Assembly: GCA_037127315.1 (NCBI GenBank)
Contig: JBBBDQ010000192.1
Location: 4,167,001 to 4,231,000, forward strand
Length of the DNA stretch: 64,000 nt
Direction: 5' to 3'
From: Ascarosepion bandense
Lineage: Eukaryota > Mollusca > Cephalopoda > Sepiida > Sepiidae
Both the position numbers and the translations under genes were made by a program. Positions within the stretch are counted from its first letter, which is position 1, and each line of letters starts with the position of its first letter. This document shows positions 1 to 10,676 of the stretch, one piece after another. The notes under the pieces are model-generated. The model was not told where the DNA came from, did not search any database, and saw nothing but the letters and a program-made list of their open reading frames with translations.

Positions 1-1276
1 TAACTCAATTTTGGTTGCTTTTCTAGAAAGAAAAGTTCAACAACCCAAAGACCATTGTAACAGTAATGATATTAATCCTCACTGGGTGCTTCTTTATAGT
101 GGCTCTTTGCCAGATGAAATTAAGTTCAGTTCTTTTAGTCAAAGAGGAGAAAAAGTTTAAAGAATATAATTTTAATAAGGATTTTCAACTGATAACCTTT
201 TTTAGCCAACCTCATACTTTATGGGAATTTCATCTTTTTGGGGAATTTTTCTGTAAACGTCATGATTTCAAAAACTGGAGAACAATTGAAAAGCCACCAT
301 CAGCAGATTTCATATTTCATGCATACATAAAATCTACAAAATTTCTATGACACTGAGTAAACTATTTCTATATTACAACTTTCTTTAAACATGTGCATAA
401 AAACTGATTATAAAAAGATCTTGAAATCCCCCAACCCATAATAAAATGAACACAAAATTCTTGGTAAAACTTTAAAACCAAGACAGAATTTTTCAATGCT
501 CTATTCAGATAAGCAGCATATATTCAATCTCATTTTTTACTTTTCTCTGCAAGCTTCAAAGTAGAGTCAATGAATCATAGCTATTGATAATCCAAAAGTA
601 ATTTTATTTGCTAGTTTAAAATACTTTATAACATTGTCAATAACAGAAATCCACTTTAGACATGTTTTATGATAACTACAGTGAGCAAACTAAATATGAT
701 GAATTACTCAAACTGTTCATTATCAGAATCTGTTCTTTTTAAAAAACACTTGCTTTGAACACAACAAAACTTATCCAAATATTAATTTTTGATAGTTTTC
801 TTTTTAATCCCTGTATGAGCTTCAAATTAAATATTTACAGATTTTTTATTACACACCATCTTGTTGAGAAATTAAACCTACTCCCACTACCCTGATTTTT
901 ACAATTTGTAAAACAATACAACTCAAGTAATGTCAGATAAAAATTCTGAAGTAAAAAAATAACCATTAGTTTTATCAATTTGGCAAAATTTCAGTTCATT
1001 TCCATGAATTACACTAAATTCCTGTTATCCTAATTCTCTTATAATATTCGAATGGTTTTGAAATATTTTTTTTAAAGCAAACCAATTATTAAGCAAAATC
1101 TTACAAAAATACAAGTGAAAACATGCATCTAAAGTGAGTTAAATTCTGGCATGAGAAATGTAATCTTCATAAGTAAAACAGAAATAGTAGCTAATAGCTG
1201 CCTTTTTTCTTGTATTGCAAATATTTGTAATCAGAAAAATTAGAATTTTGAAAGGGAAGCAAAGCAGTGTACATAC
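1..1276. other. Intron 3' of the last visible C2 exon; nothing recognised
   Basis: AT-rich sequence without a domain-bearing reading frame. On the minus strand it is the start of the intron that follows the exon at 1277-1330. I did not find the next expected C2 exon here, so it probably lies left of the window. The open frame at 66-350 has no recognisable motif and looks like chance. Confidence 0.6.
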
Positions 1277-1330
1277 CAATCGATTTTCATCAAAAACTTC
1301 AAAAAGCAACCGATTATCACGCGGATTTAC
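1277..1330 (-). CDS. NEDD4: NEDD4-family E3 ligase, C2-domain exon (third visible)
   Basis: This 54-bp exon reads VNPRDNRLLFEVFDENRL on the minus strand, a near match to the C2-domain segment conserved in NEDD4, NEDD4L and insect Nedd4. It is bounded by a minus-strand acceptor (ctttcag) and donor (gtatgt) and is in phase 0 at both ends. It joins without a shift to the 39-bp exon at 14930-14968. The FDEN acidic residues lie in a calcium-binding loop of C2 domains, which direct NEDD4 proteins to membranes; the WW and HECT domains would be encoded further downstream, outside the window. The conserved peptide plus splice signals make this secure. Choosing between NEDD4 and NEDD4L has no meaning in an invertebrate, which usually has a single copy. 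Confidence 0.92.
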
Positions 1331-2019
1331 CTGAAAGTAAATTTAAAGAAACAACCATGAAAAAAAAATACTTGTAAAAATGTACATTTTTTAAAAATTT
1401 AATTTACTTCATTTTTCACAATAAACTCCTTGAAGAAGAGAAGGTAAGGTATTTGAACTGAATATAAAACATCACTGGTTTCAAATTTTAATGGATACAC
1501 TTGTACACAACGACAAATGCTTGAGAGAAGTGAACTGTCATTGACTTGAAAAAGTCTACAATCTGTATCAACAGTAATAAAATCTGTACAACAAGGTTCA
1601 ATCTCTGGTGCCAAATTAATGATGTTTAAAAAAAATAAATCACTCTTATATAGTTTACTTGAAGTAGGGTGCTCAAGCATGCTTATTAAACTGGCCTTGT
1701 GTCAAACATAACCAAACTCTTCACAAGTTAGGATTTTCATCATCAGAAGATTGGAAAGAATAAGTGTTTCATTTGTGTTTAAATATAAATTTATATACAG
1801 AACAGAATAACATGAATTTGTAGAAAGTGAAATTATTAACTGTAAATGTCCAAAAAGAAAGTGTAATACAGAGTTCAATTAATCCAGAGTTCTTAGTTTT
1901 AGCAAAATGAGTGTATGTAGACAAAGATTAACAGGGTAGAAATAAAGTCTGTGTAGATGGCGAGAAAGTGAATAGGAAGAAAAAGCAATGAAGGAAAATT
2001 GTCATCATTTATTCATCAC
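1331..2019. other. Intronic sequence, nothing recognised
   Basis: A minus-strand open frame of 93 codons occupies 1399-1680. It has no motif I recognise and no splice context, and it lies inside the NEDD4 intron. I treat it as chance. The rest is AT-rich without features. Confidence 0.5.
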
Positions 2020-2258
2020 ACCCAATAGTGTTTCTTTTTGTTGCTGTTTCTGTAACAAACTGTTTTTTACAGAGCAGGGTTGTTAGCCCTGCACCCAACC
2101 CCCAATCCTGGAGGACTGGTGGACCATTCTTGGTCCTTACATTTACAGCACCTGGTATTCCCAAATGGTCACCCATTTAAGTACTGACCAGGATTGATGT
2201 TGCTTAACTTCGGTGATCAGACAGGAACCGGTATATTCAACACAATATAGCCATAGAC
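2020..2258 (-). repeat. 5S rRNA-derived SINE (SINE3-like)
   Basis: Read on the minus strand, 2258-2143 is a diverged but nearly full-length 5S rRNA. It starts GTCTATGGC, has the internal CTGATCACCGAAGTTAAGCA region (box A/intermediate element) and GGTCAGTACTTAAATGGG (box C), and ends near GAATACCAGGTGCTGT. Many differences from 5S are C-to-T or G-to-A, as expected from CpG decay. It is followed by a non-5S body holding an inverted GCAGGG/CCCTGC stem and an A-rich end near 2030. A 5S head with a unique body and A-rich tail is the structure of SINE3 retroposons, so I call a retroposon and not a 5S gene. Confidence 0.78.
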
Positions 2259-2603
2259 AAAAGGAAAATTGTACTTATTGATTTTTAGGAGTCAAATGAA
2301 GTGTCTTGTTGTTGTCTTCTTTGTTGAATGGTGAGGACAAAGAGATAAAGGAAAATAGCACACAAGAAGGAAAGGGAGAACGAATGTATGTTGATGAGAT
2401 ATGTCCAGTTCTGCAGCTTGAAATTTCTCACTTACATTGTGGGCAGTGTCTTATCTGATCTCTGCTCCCACTTATATATATATCTCCAAGTAAAGAGGAC
2501 TCAAGGTTTTACTATTTTGAGTGCCCCAGCATTTATTCTATTATGAACAGTGCTCAATATAAGAAATATTATAGAGCTTAATATAATCATATAGTTATGA
2601 ATT

Positions 2604-2797
2604 AATTGTACATTGTGACACAGAAATTTCTATGTTTTGAGATAGACTCTTTATCAGACAATGTTTGATGTTGGTTGTACAAATGATTTACATTTAAATA
2701 CAAAAACCTTCAGTTTGCTGTTTATGTATGTGGGAAGATATCAAATTTACATGTGTGTTTCATTTAACTAATCAGATCGAAGATTCATTTTAAATTC
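2604..2797 (+). repeat. Left arm of ~190-bp inverted repeat around the minisatellite
   Basis: This segment (containing TTTGATGTTGGTTGTACAAA and TATGTATGTGGGAAGATATC) reappears as its reverse complement at 7447-7643 with only scattered mismatches. The two arms enclose the 31-bp array and the Penelope GIY-YIG remnant. They may be terminal inverted repeats of a composite element or oppositely oriented Penelope terminal repeats; the sequence does not decide. Confidence 0.85.
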
Positions 2798-5700
2798 CAC
2801 TTTATTCTTAGCTTTAGCTTTAATCACCCTTTTATTCTTAGCTTTACTTTAATCTTCACTTTATTCTTAGCTTTAGCTTTAATCTTCCACTTTATTCTTA
2901 GCTTTAGCTTTAATCTTCCACTTTATTCTTAGCTTTAGCTTTTAAATGTACTTTATTCTTAGCTTTAGCTTTAATCTTCCACTTTATTCTTAGCTTTGGC
3001 TTTAATCTTCCACTTTTATTCTTAGAAAGCTTTAGCTTTAATCTTCCACTTTATTCTTTAGCTTTAGCTTTAATCATTGCACTTTATTCTTAGCTTTAGC
3101 TTTGTCTCCACTTTATTCTTAGCTTTAGCTTTTAATGCTTCCACTTTATTCTTAGCTTTAGCTTTAATCTTCCCTTTATTCTTCAGCTTTAGCTTTAAAT
3201 GCTGCTTTATTCCTTAGCTTTAGCTTTAATCTTCCACTTTATTCTTAGCTTTAGCTTCAATCTTCCACTTTATTCTTAGCTTTAGCTTTAATCTTCACTT
3301 TATTCTTAGCTTTAGCTTTAATCTTCCACTTTATTCTTAGCTTTAGCTTTAATCTTCCACTTTATTCTTAGCTTTAGCTTTAATCTTCCACTTTATTCTT
3401 AGCTTTAGCTTTAATCTTTACTTTATTCTTAGCTTTAGCTTTATACTTTACTTTATTCTTAGCTTTAGCTTTAATCTTCCACTTTATTCTTAGCTTTAGC
3501 TTTAATCTTTCACTTTATTCTTAGCTTTGGCTTTAATCTTCCACTTTATTCTTAGCTTTAGCTTTAATCACTTCCCTTTATTCTCTTGCTTTAGCTTTAA
3601 TCTTCCCTTTATTCTTAGCTTTAGCTTTAATCTTCCACTTTATTCCTTAACTTTAGCTTTAATCTTCCACTTTATTCTTAGCTTTAGCTTTGTCTTCCAC
3701 TGTTATTCTTTAACTGGCTTTCAATCTCACTTCTTCTTAGCTTTAGCTTTAATCTTTCCTTTATTCTTACTTTAGCTTTAATCTTCCACTTTATTCTTAG
3801 CTTTAGCTTTAATCTTCCACTTTATTCTTAGCTTTAGCTTTAATCTTCTGCCTTTTATTCTTAGCTTTAGCTTTAATCTTCCACTTTATTCTTTAGCTTT
3901 AGCTTTAATCTTCCACTTTATTCTTAGCTTTAGCTTTAATCTTCACTTTATTCTTAGCTTTAGCTTTAATCTTCCACTTTATTCTTAGCTTTAGCTTTAA
4001 TCTTCCACTTTATTCTTAGCTTTAGCTTTAATCTTCCACTGACTATTGCTTTAGCTTTAATCTTCCACTTTATTCTTAGCTTTAGCTTTAATCTGCTTTC
4101 ACTTTATTCTTAGCTTTAGCTTTAATCTTCCACTTTATTCTTAGCTTTAGCTTTTAATCTTCCCTTTATTCTTAGCTTTAGCTTTAATCTTCCACTTTAT
4201 TCTTAGCTTTGGCACCAATCTTCCACTTTATTCTTGGCTTTAGCTTTAATCTTCCACTTTATTCTCAAGCTTTAGCTTTAATCTTCCACTTTATTCATTT
4301 GCTTTTAATCTTCCACTTTATTCTTAGCTTTAGCTTTAATCTTCACTTTATTCTTAGCTTTAGCTTTAATCTTCCACTTTATTCTTAGCTTTAGCTTTAA
4401 TCTTCCACTTTATTCTTAGCTTTAGCTTTAATCTTCCACTTTATTCTTAGCTTTAGCTTTAATCTTCCACTTTATTCTTAGCTTTAGCTTTAATCTTCCA
4501 CTTTATTCTTAGCTTTAGCTTTAATCTTCCACTTTATTCTTAGCTTTAGCTTTAATCTTCCACTTTATTCTTAGCTTTAGCTTTAATCTTCCACTTTATT
4601 CTTAGCTTTAGCTTTAATCTTCACTTTATTCTTAGCTTTGGCTTTAATCTTCCACTTTGTTATTCTTAGCTTTAGCTTTAATCTTCACTTTATTCTTAGC
4701 TTTAGCTTTAATCTTCCACTTTATTCTTGGCTTTAGCTTTAATCTTCCACTTTATTCTTAGCTTTGGCTTTAATCTTCCACTTTATTCTTAGCTTTAGCT
4801 TTAATCTTCCACTTTATTCTTAGCTTTAGCTTTAATCTTCCACTTTATTCTTAGCTTTAGCTTTAATCTTCCACTTTATTCTTAGCTTTAGCTTTAATCT
4901 TCACTTTATTCTTAGCTTTAGCTTTAATCTTCCACTTTATTCTTAGCTTTAGCTTTAATCTTCCACTTTATTCTTAGCTTTAGCTTTAATCTTCCACTTT
5001 ATTCTTAGCTTTAGCTTTAATCTTCCACTTTATTCTTAGCTTTAGCTTTAATCTTCCACTTTATTCTTAGCTTTAGCTTTAATCTTCCACTTTATTCTTA
5101 GCTTTAGCTTTAATCTTCACTTTATTCTTAGCTTTAGCTTTAATCTTCCACTTTATTCTTAGCTTTAGCTTTAATCTTCCACTTTATTCTTAGCTTTAGC
5201 TTTTATCTTGCTATTCTTAGCTTTAGCTTTAATCTTCCACTTTATTCTTAGCTTTAGCTTTAATCTTCACTTTATTCTTAGCTTTAGCTTTAATACTTCC
5301 ACTTTATTCTTAGCTTTAGCTTTAATCTTCCACTTTATTCTTAGCTTTAGCTTTAATCTTCACTTTATTCTTAGCTGGCTTTAATCTTCCCTTTGTCTTA
5401 GCTTTAGCTTTAATCTTCCACTTTATTCTTAGCTTTAGCTTTAATCTTCACTTTATTCTTAGCTTTTGCTTTAATCTTCCACTTTATTCTTAGCTTTAGC
5501 TTTAATCTTCCACTTATTCTTAGCTTTAGCTTTAATCTTCACTTTATTCTGTGGCTTTAGCTTTTAATCTTCCACTTTATTCTTAGCTTTAGCTTTAATC
5601 TTCCACTTTGTTATTCTTAGCTGGCTTTAATCTTCCACTTTATTCTTAGCTTTAGCTTTAATCTTCCACTTTATTCTTAGCTTTAGCTTTAATCTTCCAC

Positions 5701-6968
5701 TTTATTCTTAGCTTTAGCTTTAATCTTCCACTTTATTCTTAGCTTCCTTTAATCTTCCACTTTATTCTTAGCTTTAGCTTTAATCTTCCACTTTATTCTT
5801 AGCTTTAGCTTTAATCTTCCACTTTATTCTTAGCTTAGCTTTAATCTTCCACTTTATTCATAGCTTTAGCTTTAATCTTCACTTTATTCTTAGCTTTAGC
5901 TTTAATCTTCCACTTTATTCTTAGCTTTAGCTTTAATCTTCACTTTATTCTTAGCTTTGGCTAATCTTCCACTTTATTCTTAGCTTTAGCTTTAATCTTC
6001 ACTTTATTCTTAGCTTTAGCTTTAATCTTCCACTTTATTCTTAGCTTTAGCTTTAATCTTCCACTTTATTCTTAGCTTTAGCTTTAATCTTCCACTTTAT
6101 TCTTAGCTTTAGCTTTAATCTTCCACTTTATTCTTAGCTTTAGCTTTAATCTTCCACTTTATTCTTAGCTTTAGCTTTAATCTTCCACTTTATTCTTAGC
6201 TTTAGCTTTAATCTTCCACTTTATTCTTAGCTTTAGCTTTAATCTTCCACTTTATTCTTAGCTTTAGCTTTAATCTTCCACTTTTTATTCTTGGCTTTAG
6301 CTTTAATCTTCCACTTTATTCTTAGCTTTAGCTTTAATCTTCCACTTTATTCTTAGCTTTAGCTTTAATCTTCACTTTATTCTTAGCTTTAGCTTTAATC
6401 TTCCACTTATTCTTAGCTTTAGCTTTAATCTTCCACTTTATTCTTAGCTTTAGCTTTAATCTTCCACTTTATTCTTAGCTTTAGCTTTAATCTTCCACTT
6501 TATTCTTAGCTTTAGCTTTAATCTTCCACTTATTCTTAGCTTTAGCTTTAATCTTCCACTTTATTCTTAGCTTTAGCTTTAATCTTCCACTTTATTCTTA
6601 GCTTTAGCTTTAATCTTCCACTTTATTCTTAGCTTTAGCTTTAATCTTCCACTTTATTCTTAGCTTTAGCTTTAATCTTCCACTTTATTCTTAGCTTTAG
6701 CTTTAATCTTCCACTTTATTCTTAGCTTTAGCTTTAATCTTCCACTTTATTCTTAGCTTTAGCTTTAATCTTCCACTTTATTCTTAGCTTTAGCTTTAAT
6801 CTTCCACTTTATTCTTAGCTTTAGCTTTAATCTTCCACTTTATTCTTAGCTTTAGCTTTAATCTTCATTTTATTCTTAGCACTGGCTTTAATCTTCACTT
6901 TATTCTTAGCTTTAGCTTTAATCTTCCACTTTGTTATTCTTAGCTTTAGCTTTAATCTTCCACTTTAT
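2790..6968. repeat. 31-bp minisatellite array, about 4.2 kb, roughly 130-140 units
   Basis: The plus-strand unit has the core TTATTCTTAGCTTTAGCTTT followed by AATCTTCCACT. Most units are 31 bp, many are 30 bp (CTTCAC in place of CTTCCAC), and some have small insertions or deletions. Units in the first ~1.3 kb vary more than those towards 6-6.9 kb, where long runs are identical, which suggests recent homogenisation at the right end. Plus-strand reading frames across it are repeat artefacts. On the minus strand one frame of the unit reads KWKIKAKAKNK, which continues the end of the adjoining Penelope GIY-YIG segment. Confidence 0.97.
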
Positions 6969-7195
6969 TATGGGTGTTTTTTGCTTCCTTTAGATACCAA
7001 TGGTATTTCGATAGGGATGTTCTATTTTGTACTCATTATTAAATGAAGAGGTGTGCTGGTAAATTCGCTGTTTAAGAGTGTTCTTAGTACTTCCAATATA
7101 AATTTTTATATTATTGGGGTTTTCCTTTGAAGATATTTTGCATTGATAGACAATTGATTTCACTAGGCACCTGTTTCCTAAAATCTTTCTTCACC
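6961..7195 (-). pseudogene. Penelope-like element, GIY-YIG endonuclease remnant
   Basis: Minus-strand translation gives CLVKSIVYQCKI, then IKIYIGSTKNTLKQRIYQH, the two core strands and first helix of the GIY-YIG endonuclease fused to Penelope-like reverse transcriptases. After a frameshift near 7010 it continues SLSKYHWYLKEAKNT, the conserved C-terminal segment, and a further one-base shift leads to IIKWKIKAKAK at the edge of the minisatellite. Family knowledge: this nuclease nicks target DNA for retrotransposition. The RT portion is missing upstream (7196-7446 is purine-rich with no homology I can see). It is a frameshifted relic. Confidence 0.8.
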
Positions 7196-7446
7196 CCTTT
7201 CCTGTTTGCTAGAAGAGGAAACCAAAATGATAGGAAAGTGAAAAGGACAGCCTTGATACTAAATGGGCAAATCACATCAAAAACAATAAACTAAGCGAGA
7301 AACAATAATGTGGAAAAAAGGAAAATGATAAAATTAGGTTAAAAGCAGGTTGACATCTTGACTGTTAGGGAGGAAAAAGGAGAAAAGTAAGGTAAGGAAG
7401 AAAGGAGGAATAAAGAGAAAAAGTTACTTAGTATATATTCTTTAGG
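7196..7446. other. Purine-rich spacer between GIY-YIG remnant and right inverted repeat
   Basis: On the plus strand this is rich in GGAAA/AGAAAAG. I see no coding motif. If it belonged to the Penelope element it should encode the RT-nuclease linker, and it does not. Confidence 0.5.
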
Positions 7447-7643
7447 GCCAAATTCCAAAATGAATCTTCAGTCTGATTAGTTAAAAGAAACACACATGAA
7501 AATTTGATATCTTCCCACATACATAAACAGCAAACTGAAGGTTTTTGTATTTAAATGTAAATCATTTGTACAACCAACATCAAACATTGCCTAATGAATA
7601 GAATCTATCTCAAAACAGAAATTTCCGTGTTGAAATGTATAAT
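7447..7643 (-). repeat. Right arm of ~190-bp inverted repeat around the minisatellite
   Basis: Reverse complement of 2604-2797. It is followed at 7650-7668 by a (TA)n tract. No target-site duplication is obvious outside the arms. Confidence 0.85.
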
Positions 7644-7989
7644 TTACTATATATATATATATATATAAGGATTTTTTCACATAGGCTTGTTAATTTATCT
7701 CAGTTTTGTAAATTGCTCCTTTCCATTGGTTAGAAAATAATTAACACTGGATTGTGAACTTTGACCGCCTTTTTCCTTCAGTATGGGTAATTTCCTTTTT
7801 CCTATTAGTCAAATTTAGATTTCACATTGGATTGTAAAATTTATAAACAGAGAAGAGAATTACTTTAATTCACCACATTCTCAGTGCATATATAATGTAA
7901 TTAAATTGGCAAAAATTTAGTGAAAGTTTACTTAAGTGATAATGTTGTGTAAAAGAGCAACATTTATAACTGAGTATTTTGAATCTTTC

Positions 7990-10060
7990 TTTTTCATTTA
8001 CTGTAGGGAAAGACTCAAGACACTTAAACTTCTATCCATCCTTTAAGAATGGGTTTAATTTTGTAGAGTTTGTTATTTTTGCAGGAGTTCCACAACTCTT
8101 GCCATTTGGTCATTATAAAGTTGTTGATTAGAGGTTTGTAATCTGTGTGGGGTATTTTTATATCACTAATGTTGATGTTTAATGATCTTTTAGCTGCTAT
8201 GTCTACTTTTTCATTTCCTCCGAGACCAACGTGGCTGGGAATCCAGCATAAAATAATGTTTTGTTTTGGGTGATGAGGATTCTTTGTAGGAGATTGATGA
8301 TCAGAGGCTTATTTAGATTTTGATTTTTAATGCCATTAGCACTGATAATGAGTTTGAAAATATTTTATATTTTTTGAGGTTAAGTTTGAGGATGAGGTCT
8401 ACAGCTAAGTTTATGGCTGTAGCTTCAGCACTGAAAATTGATGTATTGTCTGGTAGGCGTTTTTTGGAGTGTGACGTTGTTAGAGATAGCTGCACTTCTT
8501 ACTTTATTCCTGTTTTTGGAGCTGTCTGTGTATATTTGTGTTCAGTTGGAATGTTGTTCTAGGATGTTATTCAAATTATCGATTCAAGTTGAGGGATGTG
8601 TATTAGATTTTGAGTGTTTTGTTAATTCTAGAATGATTTCTGGTTGTTTTAGTAGCCAAGGTGGGTGTTCAGGGAGTTTGGATTTGTGAATACTGGTTTT
8701 GTCAATTAGTTTGCAAAAGAGTATTCCATTTGTAGTCCGAATGTTTTATGGGGTTTTTTTTTTTCCCCCTGTCGAATAGAGTTTTGTTTCAGGATGGAAA
8801 ACACAGTTGAAGGAGGGATTGGTAGGACATGAATAAAGTTTGATGTAATATTGGAGTGCTAGTTTTTTCCATCTTAGGGGGAGTGGGCATTCATGTGCCT
8901 CTGCATATAGACTGTTTACAGGAGAAGTGTTGAAAGCTCCCAATGCTAATCTCAACCCTTTTTTATGTATGATTTCCAATTCTCTTAAATAAGACTTTCT
9001 AGTAGATCCATAGATGAAGCAGCCATGATCCAGTTTCGATCAAATTAATGCTCTATAAAGTTTTATTAAGACTTGTTGATCTGCTCCCCAGTTAATGTTG
9101 GCACCCACTCTCATAAGCTGGATTGTTTTGTTGAATTTGATTTTGAGATATTTTATGTGTGGTATGTAGGTTAGCTTTTTGTAGAAGATAATGCCTAGGA
9201 ATTTGTCTTCTTCAACCATTGGTATTTCTGTGTTATCAAGTTTGAGGGATGGGTGTCGATGTAGTTTTTCGTTGTCGGCAGAAGTGTGCACATTTGGTTT
9301 TTCCTTGGGAGAATTTAAAGTCATTTCTTGTTGCCCATTTGCTGAGTTTGTTGAAACACTGTTGCAGTTGACGTTCGACGGTGTGGATGTGTTTTGATTT
9401 GTAGAAGATCAGAAAGTCGAGGTATAAAAAGTGGTCAACCCCAGCATTGAGAGTCTTCATGATATTTATTTTGATGTTAAATAGAGTGGTCGATAGTATG
9501 CTCCCCTGTGGGACACCCATTCCTTGTTCATGGATTTCAGTGAGAGTTTTACCATAAGTATTTTTGAAGAAGCAATTGGATAAGAAGTTTTGGATGAAAG
9601 TTGGCAGTCTACCTTTGAGACTAAAGTCATCTAAGTCTTGCATTATACCATATTTCCATGTGGTGTCGAATGCTTTCTCAAAATCAAAAAAGATTGCTCT
9701 TAAGTGTTCCTTTCTGATGAAGGCATTTCTAATGAGAGTTTCAAAGCAAATTAAATGGTCTATTGTACTTTACCCTTTTCCGTAACTGGATTGAAAATTA
9801 GTAAGTAGATTGTTGGTTTCGGGTATCCACGTTAGTCTGTTGTTGACCATTCTTTCTAGGGTCTTGAAGAGAGAACTGGTTAGGCAGATAGGTCTGTAAT
9901 TGAAGGGGTTAGACAAGTCTTTTCCAGTTTTGAGTACTAGAATGATGTTGGCTCGTTTCCAGAGATCAGGTAGATTTCCACTTATTATATTTGACAAGTT
10001 CAAGAGATTTGTCGGTTTCTGTACCAACTTGGATAAATTCGGGCATAGGGGGGAAAAAAA
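7990..10060 (-). mobile_element. LINE with C-terminal RNase H (I/Jockey group), 5'-truncated and decayed
   Basis: On the minus strand, broken frames encode in order: RT fingers (PFNYRPICLTSSLFKTLERMV near 9880), palm with GMGVPQGSILSTTLFNI near 9500, the catalytic region LYLDFLIFYKSK near 9410, RT thumb and connection (8746-9324), and an RNase H domain (8190-8495) with FSAEATAINLA, FSNSLSVLMAL and ILCWIPSHVGLGGNE. The last motif is diagnostic of the RNase H of non-LTR elements. Several frameshifts separate the pieces. The RT Y-x-D-D box has lost one aspartate (Y-L-D-F), and the RNase H DS motif reads NS. The 5' end stops abruptly at about 10060 next to a DNA-transposon fragment. The 3' boundary near 7990 is approximate. 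Confidence 0.85.
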
Positions 10061-10062
10061 AA

Positions 10063-10676
10063 TCACATCTGTGTGAAATTTAAATTTTCAATGTTTAGCT
10101 TTTCATTATCTTTATTTTTTCTCAACAATTTTACTCTTTCTTTATCTTTCTCTCTCTCTACCCTGATTGTTGTAATTTTTTTTCTTGTATGCTTGTTTAT
10201 TTTTCCATATATTATCGCAGATCCTCTTTTATTATCACTCACTTCTAAGAAGAAATCGAAAGCCATGGTTCATGAAGACCAAGAAATGATGGACCAAATA
10301 AATAATTTCCAACATCAATTAGAATCGAAGTGGTCACATTACAAAAAACACCACACAGACAGCAATAACTAATTTTTTTAAGCCTACACCAGTGTGAATA
10401 AATAATCTTTATTTCTTTTGTTAACCATTGTAAATACGTTTTTAATGTTAAAAAAAAATAAGTATGCTGAATAAATTTTTTCAAAGTTAGACCATCTTAT
10501 GTTCTCATTTATTTATTACCAGATTACATGGTAAAATAGTAAAATATGTACATTCTGGAGAGTGAAATATACGATCATGGGGAGGATAGGTCATGAGTCT
10601 TTAGATAGCGACCACCTGTTGTATGTGACCAGTTTTTGATGGCAGTAGGGTTGGTCGCATACAACAGGTTCCACTG
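10063..10676 (+). mobile_element. Tigger/pogo-like DNA transposon, 3' end
   Basis: A plus-strand frame ends with MVHEDQEMMDQINNFQHQL and more polar residues to 10372, resembling the acidic/coiled C-terminus of CENP-B-like transposases; this part is a weak match. The terminus is stronger: 10652-10676 ends GGTTCCACTG followed by TA, the right end expected of a Tigger-type inverted repeat (CAGTGGAACC) with a TA target site. A related inverted 20-mer lies just inside at 10609-10630. The N-terminal part of the transposase and the left terminus are absent; the LINE at 7990-10060 begins exactly where it stops. Confidence 0.6.

Noticed and set aside
1399..1680. Minus-strand 93-codon frame near the C2 exon
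   Set aside because: It is on the gene strand but has no recognisable domain and no splice sites that join it to NEDD4 in phase.
2143..2258. A functional 5S rRNA gene
   Set aside because: Too many substitutions in conserved 5S positions, and it is fused to a retroposon body.
3527..3775. Plus-strand open frame of 82 codons in the minisatellite
   Set aside because: Its peptide is only a translation of the 31-bp repeat and depends on local indels.
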